The translations under genes and the position numbers were made by a program. A model generated the notes under the pieces. It saw only the letters and a list, made by a program, of their open reading frames with translations, had not been told where the DNA came from and did not search any database. Of a stretch of DNA of 64,000 nt, positions 41,574 through 50,931 are shown piece after piece (within the stretch, counting starts at the first letter, position 1; each line of letters starts with the position of its first letter). The stretch comes from Methylobacillus flagellatus_A (lineage in GTDB: Bacteria; Pseudomonadota; Gammaproteobacteria; Burkholderiales; Methylophilaceae). The DNA lies in assembly GCF_031344055.1 (NCBI RefSeq), contig NZ_JADBEN010000001.1. The stretch is one strand, 5' to 3'.

Positions 41574-44500
41574 ATGATCGAATCCCTCATTAGAGCTGCC
41601 CTCAAGCAGCGCCTGATCGTCGTGGTCGTGGCGCTGGCCTTGATGGCCGCCGGGGCCTTTGCCCTGAAGAAACTTTCCGTCGATGCGTTTCCCGACGTCA
41701 CCAACGTCCAGGTCCTGATCGCTACCCAGGCTACGGGCCGTTCCCCGGAAGAGGTGGAGCGCTTCATTGCCGTACCGCTGGAAATCGCCATGACAGGCCT
41801 GCCGGGCCTGGAGGAAATGCGCTCGATGAACCGCAACGGATTGTCGTTGATCACGCTGGTGTTCACCGACAAGACGGATGTGTATTTTGCCCGCCAACTG
41901 GTGATGGAGCGCCTGATGGAGGTGATGGACCGCATGCCGGAAGGCGTGACGCCCATCCTCGGCCCAGTGGCGACCGGCTTGGGCGAGGTCTATCAATTCA
42001 CCCTGGAAAAGCCGACCGACGGCGAAAAGCCGTTGTCGCGCGAGGAGCTGACCGAGCGCCGCTCCATCCAGGACTGGGTGGTGCGCCCGTTGCTGCGCGG
42101 CATCCCGGGCATTGCGGAAATCAATTCCCAGGGCGGTTACGTCAAGCAATACCAGGCCCTGGTCAATCCGGACCGCATGAGCCACTACGGCCTGAAGCTG
42201 CAAGACATTTACATGGCCCTGGCGCGCAACAACGCCAACAGCGGCGGCGGGGTGTTGCCGCAGTATGCGGAGCAATACCTGATCCGCGGCGTGGGCCTGA
42301 TCGAGAATCTCGACGATATCCGCAATATCGTGCTCAAGGAGCAGAACGGGGTCCCGGTCTACATGCGCGACGTGGCGGAAGTGCAGATCGGGCATGAGGT
42401 GCGCGTGGGCACCGTGGTCAAGAACGGCTATACCGAATCCGTCGGCGGCATCGTCATCATGATGCGCGGCGGCAACGCCAAGGAAGTGGTCAGCCGCGTC
42501 AAGGCCAGGGTCAAGGAGATCAACGAGCAGGGCATGCTGCCCGGCGGATTGCAGATCGTGCCTTACTACGACCGCAGCGAGCTGGTGGATTCCGCCCTGC
42601 ACACGGTGACCAAGGTGCTGATCGAGGGCATCATCCTCGTCATCATCATCCTGTTCCTGTTCCTCGGCGATGTGCGTTCCAGCCTGATCGTCGTGAGCAC
42701 GCTGATTCTCACGCCGCTGATCACCTTCATGGCGATGAACTATTACGGCATCTCGGCCAACCTCATGTCGCTGGGCGGCCTGGCGATCGCGATCGGCCTG
42801 ATGGTCGACGGCTCGGTCGTGGTGGTCGAGAACGCATTCCACCACCTCGGGCACCGTCCCGGCGAAAGCAAGGTGCGCGTGGTGCTGGAAGCCGCCGCCG
42901 AGGTGGGAACGCCGGTACTGTTCGGCGTCGGCGTGATCATCCTGGTGTTCCTGCCGTTGATGACGCTGCAGGGCATGGAAGGCAAGATGTTCGCGCCGTT
43001 GGCGTTGACGATTGCGATCGCGCTGTTCATTTCGCTGGTGATTTCGCTGACATTGTCCCCGGTGCTGTGCTCCTACATCCTCAAGGGCGGCAGCGGCGAG
43101 GATACGCGCCTGATCCAGGCGATCAAGCGGCCCTACCTGAAGATGCTGAACTGGGCATTGGCGCACGACAAGACCACCATCATTGCCGCCACCGCCCTGT
43201 TCATCGGCACCATCCTGCTGGTGCCGTTCCTCGGCACTTCCTTTATCCCGGAAATGAAGGAGGGCTCCATCGTGCCGGGGATCAACCGCGTGCCCAACAT
43301 CTCGCTCGAGGAATCGACCAAGATGGAAAGCGACGCGATGCGGCTGATCATGGAAAAGGTGCCGGGCGTGAAATCTGCGGTGTCCGGCGTAGGCCGCGGC
43401 GAGAGCCCGGCCGACCCGCAGGCGCAGAACGAGTCGACGCCGATCATCAGCCTCAAGCCGCGTGAAGAATGGCCGGATGGCTGGACCCAGGATGATATCG
43501 CGGAAAAAATGCGAGAGGTGCTGGAGCAGTCCCTGCCAGGGGTGCAGATTGTCATGGCCCAGCCGATTTCCGACCGCGTGGACGAACTGCTCACCGGCGT
43601 GCGGGCCGACGTGGCTGTGAAAGTGTTCGGCGAGGACATGACCCTGCTCAAGGCCAAGGCGGACGAGATTTCCCGGATTGCCGGCGGCGTGCGCGGCGCC
43701 ACGGAAATCAAGGTGGAGAAGGTTTCCGGCCAGCAATACCTGAACATCACCGTGGACCGGCATGCGATCGCGCGCCATGGCATCAATGCCTCGGACGTGC
43801 ACGACGTGATCGAGACCGCGATCGGCGGCAAGGTGGCGACGGAAATCTACGAAGGGCAGCGTCGTTTCAGCGCGGCGGTGCGCTACCCTGAGAACTTCCG
43901 CGGCAATATCGAGGCGATTAGCAATATCCTCATCACCTCGCCCAACGGTTCGCGCGTGGCCTTGCGCGACCTCGCGAAAATCGAGGTGCGCGACGGCCCG
44001 GCGCAGATCAGCCGCGAGCTGGCCAAGCGCCGCGTGGTGGTCGGCATCAACGTCAAGGACCGCGACCTGGGCGGGTTCGTGGCCGAGTTGCAGCAAGTGC
44101 TGACGCAGAAGCTCAAGCTGCCCGAGGGATATTATCTCGAGTTCGGCGGCCAGTTCCAGAACATGGAGCGCGCGATGGGGCACCTCATGGTGATCATTCC
44201 GGTGACGATAGGGGCGATCTTCTTCCTGTTGTTCCTGCTGTTCAATTCGGTGCGTTATGCCACCATGATCATCATGGTGCTGCCGTTCGCGTCGATTGGC
44301 GGCATCATCGCCTTGTTCCTGACCGGGGAATACCTCTCGGTGCCTGCCTCGGTCGGCTTCATTGCGCTGTGGGGGATCGCCGTGCTCAACGGCGTGGTGC
44401 TGGTGTCCTATATCCGCAGCCTGCGGGACGAGGGTCTGAGCCAGAACGAGGCCATCCTCAAGGGGTGCACGCAGCGTTTCCGGCCGGTGATGATGACGGC

Positions 44501-44675
44501 AACGGTGGCGATGCTGGCCCTGGTGCCCTTCCTCTTCGCTACGGGTCCTGGCTCGGAAATCCAGCGTCCGCTGGCGATCGTGGTCATCGGGGGATTGATT
44601 ACTTCCACCCTGCTGACGCTGGTCGTGGTGCCGACGCTATATCGCAAGTTTGAAGAACAGCGCGTAGAAGCATGA
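41574..44675 (+). CDS. heavy-metal-efflux-type RND pump (CzcA/CusA family)
   Basis: 1033 residues with twelve helices. Family motifs are SVDAFPDVTNVQVLIATQA near the N-terminus, GLEEMRSMNRNGLSLITLVF, and helix 4 with LAIAIGLMVDGSVVVVENAF (about 402-421). In zinc/cobalt CzcA-type pumps helix 4 begins with Asp-Phe-Gly, and in copper/silver CusA it reads AIGAMVDAA. Here it is AIGLMVDGS, with only the later Asp and Glu kept. The metal therefore cannot be assigned. It exports substrate with the proton motive force. It is followed by a PII-like gene after 16 bases. Confidence 0.92.
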   Translation: MIESLIRAALKQRLIVVVVALALMAAGAFALKKLSVDAFPDVTNVQVLIATQATGRSPEEVERFIAVPLEIAMTGLPGLEEMRSMNRNGLSLITLVFTDKTDVYFARQLVMERLMEVMDRMPEGVTPILGPVATGLGEVYQFTLEKPTDGEKPLSREELTERRSIQDWVVRPLLRGIPGIAEINSQGGYVKQYQALVNPDRMSHYGLKLQDIYMALARNNANSGGGVLPQYAEQYLIRGVGLIENLDDIRNIVLKEQNGVPVYMRDVAEVQIGHEVRVGTVVKNGYTESVGGIVIMMRGGNAKEVVSRVKARVKEINEQGMLPGGLQIVPYYDRSELVDSALHTVTKVLIEGIILVIIILFLFLGDVRSSLIVVSTLILTPLITFMAMNYYGISANLMSLGGLAIAIGLMVDGSVVVVENAFHHLGHRPGESKVRVVLEAAAEVGTPVLFGVGVIILVFLPLMTLQGMEGKMFAPLALTIAIALFISLVISLTLSPVLCSYILKGGSGEDTRLIQAIKRPYLKMLNWALAHDKTTIIAATALFIGTILLVPFLGTSFIPEMKEGSIVPGINRVPNISLEESTKMESDAMRLIMEKVPGVKSAVSGVGRGESPADPQAQNESTPIISLKPREEWPDGWTQDDIAEKMREVLEQSLPGVQIVMAQPISDRVDELLTGVRADVAVKVFGEDMTLLKAKADEISRIAGGVRGATEIKVEKVSGQQYLNITVDRHAIARHGINASDVHDVIETAIGGKVATEIYEGQRRFSAAVRYPENFRGNIEAISNILITSPNGSRVALRDLAKIEVRDGPAQISRELAKRRVVVGINVKDRDLGGFVAELQQVLTQKLKLPEGYYLEFGGQFQNMERAMGHLMVIIPVTIGAIFFLLFLLFNSVRYATMIIMVLPFASIGGIIALFLTGEYLSVPASVGFIALWGIAVLNGVVLVSYIRSLRDEGLSQNEAILKGCTQRFRPVMMTATVAMLALVPFLFATGPGSEIQRPLAIVVIGGLITSTLLTLVVVPTLYRKFEEQRVEA

Positions 44676-44691
44676 TGACAAGGAGCCGAAC

Positions 44692-45030
44692 ATGAAAGAG
44701 ATCAAAGCCATTATCCCGCCGCAGCGCCTGCCCAAGATCCGCTCCGGGCTGCGCAATATCAAAGGTTTCCCGGGCATGACGGTGAGCAAGGTGGAAGGGT
44801 GCGGCCATCATGTGGCGCGCCCTACGCTCGGCATCCGGGAGGAACTCACGGATTACAGTCCCAAGGTGCGCATCGAGATCGTCTGTCCGGATGAACTGGT
44901 GGAAGGCATATTGCAAGTCCTCGTCGAGGTCGGGCATACCGGCCAGGTGGGCGATGGCATCGTGTGGGTCACTGCCGCCGTAGAGCGCATGATCCGGCTT
45001 TCCGAACAGGTGTTGGTGCTGGATTGCTGA
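44692..45030 (+). CDS. PII-like protein of the metal efflux operon
   Basis: 112 residues. The ferredoxin-like PII fold is recognisable (KEIKAIIPPQRLPKIRSGLR, KVRIEIVCPDELVEGILQVL, GHTGQVGDGIVWV). The T-loop region is short and carries VEGCGHHVARPT instead of the uridylylated Tyr context of GlnB. The Cys-Gly-His-His run may bind a metal. PII-like proteins are known beside CzcA/CusA-type pumps, where they may tune transport; a nitrogen role is unlikely. AGGAG precedes the ATG. Confidence 0.82.
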   Translation: MKEIKAIIPPQRLPKIRSGLRNIKGFPGMTVSKVEGCGHHVARPTLGIREELTDYSPKVRIEIVCPDELVEGILQVLVEVGHTGQVGDGIVWVTAAVERMIRLSEQVLVLDC

Positions 45031-45054
45031 AATGCGCATCTGACGATGCTTCGC

Positions 45055-45080
45055 AAAGGCGCCTTGAAGGCGCCTTTTTT
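45055..45080 (+). terminator. rho-independent terminator of the RND operon
   Basis: AAAGGCGCC (45055-45063) pairs with GGCGCCTTT (45069-45077), followed by further T to 45080. Confidence 0.9.
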
Positions 45081-45153
45081 ATTGGCATCGATTCGCATGA
45101 TCTTCGGCTTCATAACCAGTGAGCCGGTGTGGGTTTTCCGGTAGAATCCCCCC

Positions 45154-46167
45154 ATGCTTTATTCCATTGCCAAACCCTGGTTGTTCCGCCTGGATGCGGA
45201 ACGCGCCCACGACTTTACCCTCAAGAACCTGAAGCGGCTGGAACGCTCCGGGCTGCTGAACCTTTACCCCCGGCCCTCCAAGTGCAAGCAGCGCCAGGCG
45301 ATGGGAATCAATTTCCCCAACCCGGTCGGCCTTGCGGCGGGGCTGGACAAAAACGGCGCCTATATCGATGCGCTGGCCGGGCTCGGGTTCGGCTTTATCG
45401 AGATCGGCACGATCACGCCGCGTCCCCAGCCCGGCAATCCCAAGCCGCGCATGTTCCGCCTTCCCGAGGCGCAGGGGGTGATCAACCGTTTCGGCTTCAA
45501 CAACCTCGGGGTGGACGCCTTGTTGAGAAACGTGGCTGCCGCCAGGTACAAGGGCGTGCTGGGCATCAATATCGGCAAGAATTTCGACACGCCGAACGAA
45601 AGGGCGGTCGACGATTACCTGCATTGCCTGCGCAAGGTGTACGCCCATGCGCATTACGTCACGGTCAACATCTCCTCGCCCAATACCAAGAACCTGCGCG
45701 CCCTGCAGGAGAAAGAGGCCTTGGGCCAGTTGCTGCATGCCTTGAAGCTTGAGCAGCAGGTGCTGGCCGACCGGCATGGCCGATATGTCCCGATCGCGCT
45801 CAAGATCGCACCTGACCTGGACGAGGCGCAGATCGCCGATATTGCCGCATTGCTGATGGAATATCGGTTCGACGGCGTGATCGCCACCAACACCACCCTG
45901 GCGCGCGATGCGGTGCAGGGCCTGCCGCATGCGGAAGAGGCGGGCGGCTTGTCCGGCGCCCCGGTGCGCGATCGCTCCACTGCGGTGATCCGATCCCTTT
46001 CCGTCCATCTTGCCGGCGCATTGCCGATCATCGGCGTGGGCGGGATTCTCAGCGGCGAGGACGCCGAAGAGAAAATCGCGGCAGGCGCCAGCCTGGTGCA
46101 GGTCTACAGCGGCTTGGTCTATCGCGGCCCGGTACTGGTTGACGAAATCTGCCGCAAGCTGGGTTGA
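45154..46167 (+). CDS. pyrD: dihydroorotate dehydrogenase (quinone), class 2
   Basis: 337 residues. An N-terminal amphipathic region (YSIAKPWLFRLDAERAHDFT) marks the membrane-associated class 2. FMN and active-site motifs are NPVGLAAGLDKNGAYIDAL, GFGFIEIGTITPRPQPGNP, INRFGFNNLG, VNISSPNTKNLRALQ (catalytic Ser), LKIAPDL and GVGGILSGEDA. It oxidises dihydroorotate with quinone in pyrimidine synthesis. A GST gene follows one base after the stop. Confidence 0.97.
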   Translation: MLYSIAKPWLFRLDAERAHDFTLKNLKRLERSGLLNLYPRPSKCKQRQAMGINFPNPVGLAAGLDKNGAYIDALAGLGFGFIEIGTITPRPQPGNPKPRMFRLPEAQGVINRFGFNNLGVDALLRNVAAARYKGVLGINIGKNFDTPNERAVDDYLHCLRKVYAHAHYVTVNISSPNTKNLRALQEKEALGQLLHALKLEQQVLADRHGRYVPIALKIAPDLDEAQIADIAALLMEYRFDGVIATNTTLARDAVQGLPHAEEAGGLSGAPVRDRSTAVIRSLSVHLAGALPIIGVGGILSGEDAEEKIAAGASLVQVYSGLVYRGPVLVDEICRKLG

Positions 46168-46168
46168 T

Positions 46169-46786
46169 GTGGCGCAGCCCGTCCTGTATTCCTACCGGCG
46201 TTGCCCCTATGCCATGCGCGCCCGCATGGCATTGCACTATGCCGGCATCGCGGTGGACATCCGCGAGATAGCGCTCAAGGCCAAGCCTGCGCATATGCTG
46301 CAAGTGTCGCCCAAGGGCACGGTCCCCGTGTTGGTATTAACGGATGGCGCCGTGATCGATGAAAGCCTCGATATCATGTGCTGGGCGCTGCAACAGCATG
46401 ACCCTGAGGACTGGCTCGGTAACCCGACCCTGCTGGCGCAGGCGGAAAGTTTGATTGCCGAGAACGACGGCGCGTTCAAACGCGCGTTGGACCGGTATAA
46501 ATACGCGATTCGTTTTCCTGAGCAGCCTCCTGAAGCGTATCGTGCCCAGGGCGAAGCATTTCTGCGGCAATTGGAGTCGCGCTTGCAGCAGCAGCCCTAT
46601 CTGCTGGGAGACCATGCGGGCTTGGCGGATGTGGCGATATTCCCGTTCGTGCGCCAGTTTTCCATGGTGGATCAGTCCTGGTTCGAGGCCGCGCCTTATC
46701 CCCGGCTGCAGGCCTGGTTGCAGGCGTGGCTGGCAAGTGCGCGCTTTGCCGCCGTCATGCAGAAATGTCAGGTTTATGCTGGTTAG
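46169..46786 (+). CDS. glutathione S-transferase-like protein
   Basis: 205 residues starting at a GTG one base after the pyrD stop, the only start that gives a complete N-terminal domain. The thioredoxin-like domain has LYSYRRCPYAMRARMAL, KGTVPVLVL and the glutathione-site VIDESLDIMCWAL. The helical C-terminal domain has LGDHAGLADVAIFPFVRQF. The CPYAMR motif with a Cys is glutaredoxin-2-like, so it may act as a disulfide or dehalogenation enzyme. The substrate is unknown. Confidence 0.87.
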   Translation: MAQPVLYSYRRCPYAMRARMALHYAGIAVDIREIALKAKPAHMLQVSPKGTVPVLVLTDGAVIDESLDIMCWALQQHDPEDWLGNPTLLAQAESLIAENDGAFKRALDRYKYAIRFPEQPPEAYRAQGEAFLRQLESRLQQQPYLLGDHAGLADVAIFPFVRQFSMVDQSWFEAAPYPRLQAWLQAWLASARFAAVMQKCQVYAG

Positions 46787-46830
46787 AAGCTGGACATTCC
46801 AAGTGAAAATCTAAAGTTAGACATGCAAAT

Positions 46831-46859
46831 AAAAACGCCGCATTTCTGCGGCGTTTTTT
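46831..46859. terminator. bidirectional terminator between gst and clpA
   Basis: CGCCGCA (46836-46842) and TGCGGCG (46847-46853) pair around TTTC, flanked by AAAAA and TTTTTT. Confidence 0.9.
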
Positions 46860-46884
46860 CGACATTAATATTGAATATTGAGCA

Positions 46885-49179
46885 TCAGCCAGTGACATCA
46901 GCTTCCAAAGCCGGCTTGTTGTCCTTGGGCTTGCTCGACTCGTTAAAGCTGAGCTTGATGTTGTCGTCCTTGTCGATATCCACATGCACATGGCCGCCAT
47001 TGGACAGCTTGCCGAACAGCAACTCGTCCGCCAAGGCACGGCGGATGGTGTCCTGGATCAGGCGCGACATCGGGCGGGCGCCCATGAGCGGGTCGAAGCC
47101 CTTCTTGCCCAGATAGGCCTTGAGCGCATCGCTGAACGTGGCTTCCACTTTCTTCTCGTGCAATTGGTCCTCAAGCTGCATGAGGAACTTGTCGACCACG
47201 CGCACGATAATCTCTTCCGAGAGCGGGGCGAACGAGACGATCGCGTCCAGGCGGTTGCGGAACTCGGGGCTGAACAGGCGCTTGATGTCTCCCATCTCGT
47301 CGCCGGTGTTGCTGCCCAGGGTGAAGCCGATGCTGGTCTTGCTGATCGCTTCCGCGCCTGCATTGGTGGTCATGATGATGGTCACGTTGCGGAAGTCCGC
47401 TTTGCGGCCGTTGTTGTCGGTCAGCGTGCCGTGATCCATCACCTGCAACAAGATATTGAAGATGTCCGGGTGCGCCTTCTCGATTTCATCCAGCAGCAAT
47501 ACGCAATATGGCGTCTTGTTGATGGCTTCCGTCAACAGGCCGCCCTGTTCGAAGCCGACATAGCCTGGAGGCGCGCCGATCAGGCGCGACACGGCATGGC
47601 GCTCCATGTATTCCGACATGTCGAAGCGGATCAGTTCCACGCCCAGGGTATAGGCGAGCTGCTTGGCCACTTCGGTCTTGCCGACGCCGGTAGGGCCGGA
47701 GAACAGGAAGGAGCCGATCGGCTTGTTGAGGCTGCCGAGGCCGCTGCGCGCCATTTTGATCGCGGCGGACAACGCCTCGATGGCCTTGTCCTGGCCGAAG
47801 ACGGTGGCCTTGAGGTCGCGCTCCAGCGTCTTCAGCGCGTTGCGGTCGTCGCTGGAGATGTTCTTGGGCGGAATGCGCGCCACCTTGGCGATGATGTCCT
47901 CGATTTCCTTGTTGCCGATCACCTTCTTCTGCTTGGATTTCGGCAGGATGCGCTGCGCCGCGCCAGCTTCGTCAATCACGTCGATGGCCTTGTCGGGCAG
48001 GTGACGGTCGTTGATGTAGCGTGCGGACAACTCGGCAGCCGTGTTCAGGGCAGAGGCGGTGTATTTCACGCTGTGGTGCTTCTCGAAGCGAGACTTGAGG
48101 CCCTTGAGGATTTCCACGGTTTCGGAAACGCTGGGCTCGACCACGTCGACCTTCTGGAAACGGCGCGACAAGGCATGATCCTTCTCGAAGATGCCGCGGA
48201 ATTCCTGGTAGGTGGTCGCGCCTATGCATTTGAGCGAGCCGTTGGAAAGCGCCGGCTTCAACAGGTTGGACGCATCCAGCGTGCCGCCGCTGGCAGCGCC
48301 CGCGCCGATCAGGGTATGGATTTCGTCGATGAACAGGATGGAGTCAGGCTGATCAGCCAGCTTCTTCATCACTGCCTTGAGCCGCTGCTCGAAGTCGCCG
48401 CGGTATTTGGTGCCTGCCAGCAAGGCGCCCATGTCCAGCGAGTAGATCACGGCGTTCTCGAGCACTTCCGGCACGTTGCCTTCCACAATGCGGCGTGCCA
48501 GGCCCTCTGCGATGGCGGTCTTGCCGACGCCGGCCTCGCCGACCAATAGCGGGTTGTTCTTGCGGCGGCGGCACAAGGTCTGGATCACGCGCTCCAGTTC
48601 CTGGGCGCGGCCGATCAAGGGGTCTATCTTGCCTGCCAGCACCTGCTGGTTGAGGTTCTGGGTGTAATTTTCCAGCGCGCTGGACGGGGAGGCCTCGGTT
48701 TCGGCCTCCTGCTCGGTTTCAGGGCGCTTGGCGTTGCTGCCGTCGGTGACCTTGGCGACGCCATGGGAGATATAGTTGACCACGTCCAGGCGCGTGATGC
48801 CCTGCTGGTGCAGGAAGAAGACCGCATGGGAATCCTTTTCGCCATAGATGGCGACCAGCACGTTGGCGCCGGTGACTTCCTTCTTGCCGGAAGACTGCAC
48901 ATGCAGGATGGCGCGTTGGATCACGCGCTGGAAGCCCAGCGTCGGCTGGGTGTCGACTTCCTCGTTGCCTTCCACCGTAGGCGTATGCTCTTCGATATAG
49001 TTGTTGAGCTCGGTGCGCAGATTGTCAAGGTTGGCCCCGCACGAGCGCAACACGTCCGCCGCAGTCGGGTTGTCGATCATGGCCAGCAGCAGGTGCTCCA
49101 CGGTGATGAGCTCGTGGCGTTTCTGCCGGGCATCCATGAATGCCATGTGTAGGGATACTTCAAGTTCTTGCGCGATCAT
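46885..49179 (-). CDS. clpA: ATP-dependent Clp protease ATP-binding subunit ClpA
   Basis: 764 residues. An N-terminal Clp_N double repeat (1-145), a first AAA+ module with GEAGVGKTAIAEG and LFIDEIHTLIGAG, and a second with GPTGVGKTEVAKQ and LLLDEIEKAHPD. The ClpP-docking IGF-like loop falls near the second module. The C-terminus ends in a charged tail. ClpA unfolds substrates for ClpP, which is not in this window. It follows clpS by 20 bases, the standard order. Confidence 0.97.
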   Translation of the reverse strand: MIAQELEVSLHMAFMDARQKRHELITVEHLLLAMIDNPTAADVLRSCGANLDNLRTELNNYIEEHTPTVEGNEEVDTQPTLGFQRVIQRAILHVQSSGKKEVTGANVLVAIYGEKDSHAVFFLHQQGITRLDVVNYISHGVAKVTDGSNAKRPETEQEAETEASPSSALENYTQNLNQQVLAGKIDPLIGRAQELERVIQTLCRRRKNNPLLVGEAGVGKTAIAEGLARRIVEGNVPEVLENAVIYSLDMGALLAGTKYRGDFEQRLKAVMKKLADQPDSILFIDEIHTLIGAGAASGGTLDASNLLKPALSNGSLKCIGATTYQEFRGIFEKDHALSRRFQKVDVVEPSVSETVEILKGLKSRFEKHHSVKYTASALNTAAELSARYINDRHLPDKAIDVIDEAGAAQRILPKSKQKKVIGNKEIEDIIAKVARIPPKNISSDDRNALKTLERDLKATVFGQDKAIEALSAAIKMARSGLGSLNKPIGSFLFSGPTGVGKTEVAKQLAYTLGVELIRFDMSEYMERHAVSRLIGAPPGYVGFEQGGLLTEAINKTPYCVLLLDEIEKAHPDIFNILLQVMDHGTLTDNNGRKADFRNVTIIMTTNAGAEAISKTSIGFTLGSNTGDEMGDIKRLFSPEFRNRLDAIVSFAPLSEEIIVRVVDKFLMQLEDQLHEKKVEATFSDALKAYLGKKGFDPLMGARPMSRLIQDTIRRALADELLFGKLSNGGHVHVDIDKDDNIKLSFNESSKPKDNKPALEADVTG

Positions 49180-49199
49180 CTAAGCTTCCTCAGCTTTCT

Positions 49200-49511
49200 T
49201 CAGGCTTCTTCCATGGTGCATTGCAGCGGGTGCTGGTGCTCACGGGCATAACTAATGACTTGGTTGACCTTGGTCTCGGCGATGCCGTGCGGATACACGC
49301 CGCATACGCCCGCGCCCTCGGTATGTACTTGGAGCATGATTTGCGTCGCTTGTTCACGGTTTTTCTGAAAAAAGCGCTGCATGACATCCACCACGAATTC
49401 CATGGGCGTGTAGTCATCATTCAGCAGAATGACTTTGTACATCGAGGGAGGCTTGGTTTTTGCGTTGCCTACCTTCTCAACGATATTGTCCTGATGTTTG
49501 ATGCTAGCCAT
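49200..49511 (-). CDS. clpS: ClpS adaptor for N-degron substrates
   Basis: 103 residues. Motifs are YKVILLNDDYTPMEFVVDVM (with the Asn-Asp-Asp N-degron pocket), FFQKNREQATQIMLQVH, and GVYPHGIAETKVNQV. It delivers proteins with bulky N-terminal residues to ClpAP. It is upstream of clpA on the same strand. Confidence 0.97.
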   Translation of the reverse strand: MASIKHQDNIVEKVGNAKTKPPSMYKVILLNDDYTPMEFVVDVMQRFFQKNREQATQIMLQVHTEGAGVCGVYPHGIAETKVNQVISYAREHQHPLQCTMEEA

Positions 49512-49619
49512 ACGTTTGATCTATTTTGAGCCGAATGCAGAAATTTTCAAGTCTGAATTGAGTAGGGTTATTACCGGCTGCATAGTTTTACATGCAAGAT
49601 TTTTGCCATGTAATGACTA

Positions 49620-50885
49620 TTACGGATGAATTCTTACAGTTTTTACAGCGCGATCCTGGGTTTTGAGGATTTCCAGCTTGTAGTCACCGATTTTGAGCCC
49701 GATACCAGGCTCCGGGATATCCTCGAAATGTTCGACAATCAACCCGTTCAGGGTGCGCGGGCCATCGAGCGGCAGGTCGATACCCAGTTTTTTGTTGATG
49801 TCGCGCAAACTGTTGCTTGCATCCACGAGCCAACTGCCCCCGTCTTCCTTGCGGTATGCCAGGCGTTGTTCCGCGGATACATTTGCAAAATCGCCAATAA
49901 TCGCCTTGATGATATCTTCGAGTGTGACCAGGCCTTTGAGTTCACCGTACTCGTCCACAACCAGGGCAATGCGTTGCTGGCACTGCTTGAATTCCTGCAT
50001 CTGAGTATAGACCGGCGTGCCCGAAGGGATGAAGTAAGGCGCTTCCATATGCTGGCTCAGCAGCTGCTGGCTGAGGGGCTTGGTACGCAAGACATTCATG
50101 ATGTCCCGGATGCGCAGCATGCCGATGATTTCCTCGTTCGGCCCTTTGCGCACCGGCAGCCGCGAATGCTGGCTCTCGGTAATCTGGGCGAGGATTTCCT
50201 CCATCGGCGCCTCGAAATCGATAATCTCAAGCTGCGTGTGCACGGTCATGATTTCATCGACGGTGGTCTGCTCCAGATCCAGCAGGTTCAGCAATACCTC
50301 GCGGTGTTTTTGCGGGATCGGGCTGGTGGTTTCGCTGAAGATGCTGCGCAGTTCCTCTATGCTGGTGGTATGGTTGCTCTCGGTGAAGCTGACTTTCATG
50401 CCCAGCAGGCGCAGCAGGCTGTTGGCGCACAGGTTGGCCAGCCATATCAACGGGTAGCCGGCCTTGACCAACGGCAGCAATACATAGCTGAACGACAGGG
50501 CGAGCGGCTCGGCATGCCGGGAGGCGATGACCTTGGGCGTGATTTCGCTGAAGACCAGGATGGCAAAGGTAATGAGCACGGTGGAAACCGGCATCAGCAG
50601 CTCGCCGAGGTTGAACAGGCGGATGCTGATGAAGGCGGCAAGCGTCGCAGCTGCGGCATTGGCGAGGGTATTGCCCAGCAGGATGGCGCCGAGAAACTGC
50701 TCGCGCTCGTTGAGCAGCCTGGTGGCAAATTCGGCGCTGCGTAAACCTTCTTTTGCGAGGATGGTGAGCCGGTGCCGGTTGAGCATCAACAGGCTGGTTT
50801 CGGCCATGGAGAAAAAAGCGGAGGCGAATAGCAGCAGGGCAAGAATGCCCAGCTGCCATAGTAAGGAACTGTCCAACGGTATCAA
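49620..50885 (-). CDS. HlyC/CorC-family (CorB/YfjD-like) CNNM membrane protein
   Basis: 421 residues. An N-terminal CNNM/DUF21 domain with three to four helices (FASAFFSMAETSLLMLN, LLGNTLANAAAATLAAF, LVFSEITPKVIASRHAE) precedes a CBS pair (about 205-325; VDEIMTVHTQLEIID, LVVDEYGELKGLVTLEDI) and a C-terminal CorC_HlyC domain (DGPRTLNGLIVEHFEDIP). Relatives act in magnesium export or homeostasis. It lies 46 bases downstream of secF, with a small hairpin (CGGCGC/GCGCCG, 50911-50925) in the gap. Confidence 0.9.
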   Translation of the reverse strand: MIPLDSSLLWQLGILALLLFASAFFSMAETSLLMLNRHRLTILAKEGLRSAEFATRLLNEREQFLGAILLGNTLANAAAATLAAFISIRLFNLGELLMPVSTVLITFAILVFSEITPKVIASRHAEPLALSFSYVLLPLVKAGYPLIWLANLCANSLLRLLGMKVSFTESNHTTSIEELRSIFSETTSPIPQKHREVLLNLLDLEQTTVDEIMTVHTQLEIIDFEAPMEEILAQITESQHSRLPVRKGPNEEIIGMLRIRDIMNVLRTKPLSQQLLSQHMEAPYFIPSGTPVYTQMQEFKQCQQRIALVVDEYGELKGLVTLEDIIKAIIGDFANVSAEQRLAYRKEDGGSWLVDASNSLRDINKKLGIDLPLDGPRTLNGLIVEHFEDIPEPGIGLKIGDYKLEILKTQDRAVKTVRIHP

Positions 50886-50931
50886 TCGGGGAATGAGATA
50901 CCGCTAGTTTCGGCGCGAAGCGCCGGCTTTG

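Noticed and set aside
50911..50925. Hairpin between secF and the CorB-like gene as a terminator
   Set aside because: The CGGCGC/GCGCCG stem is not followed by a T run on the minus strand; transcription may continue.
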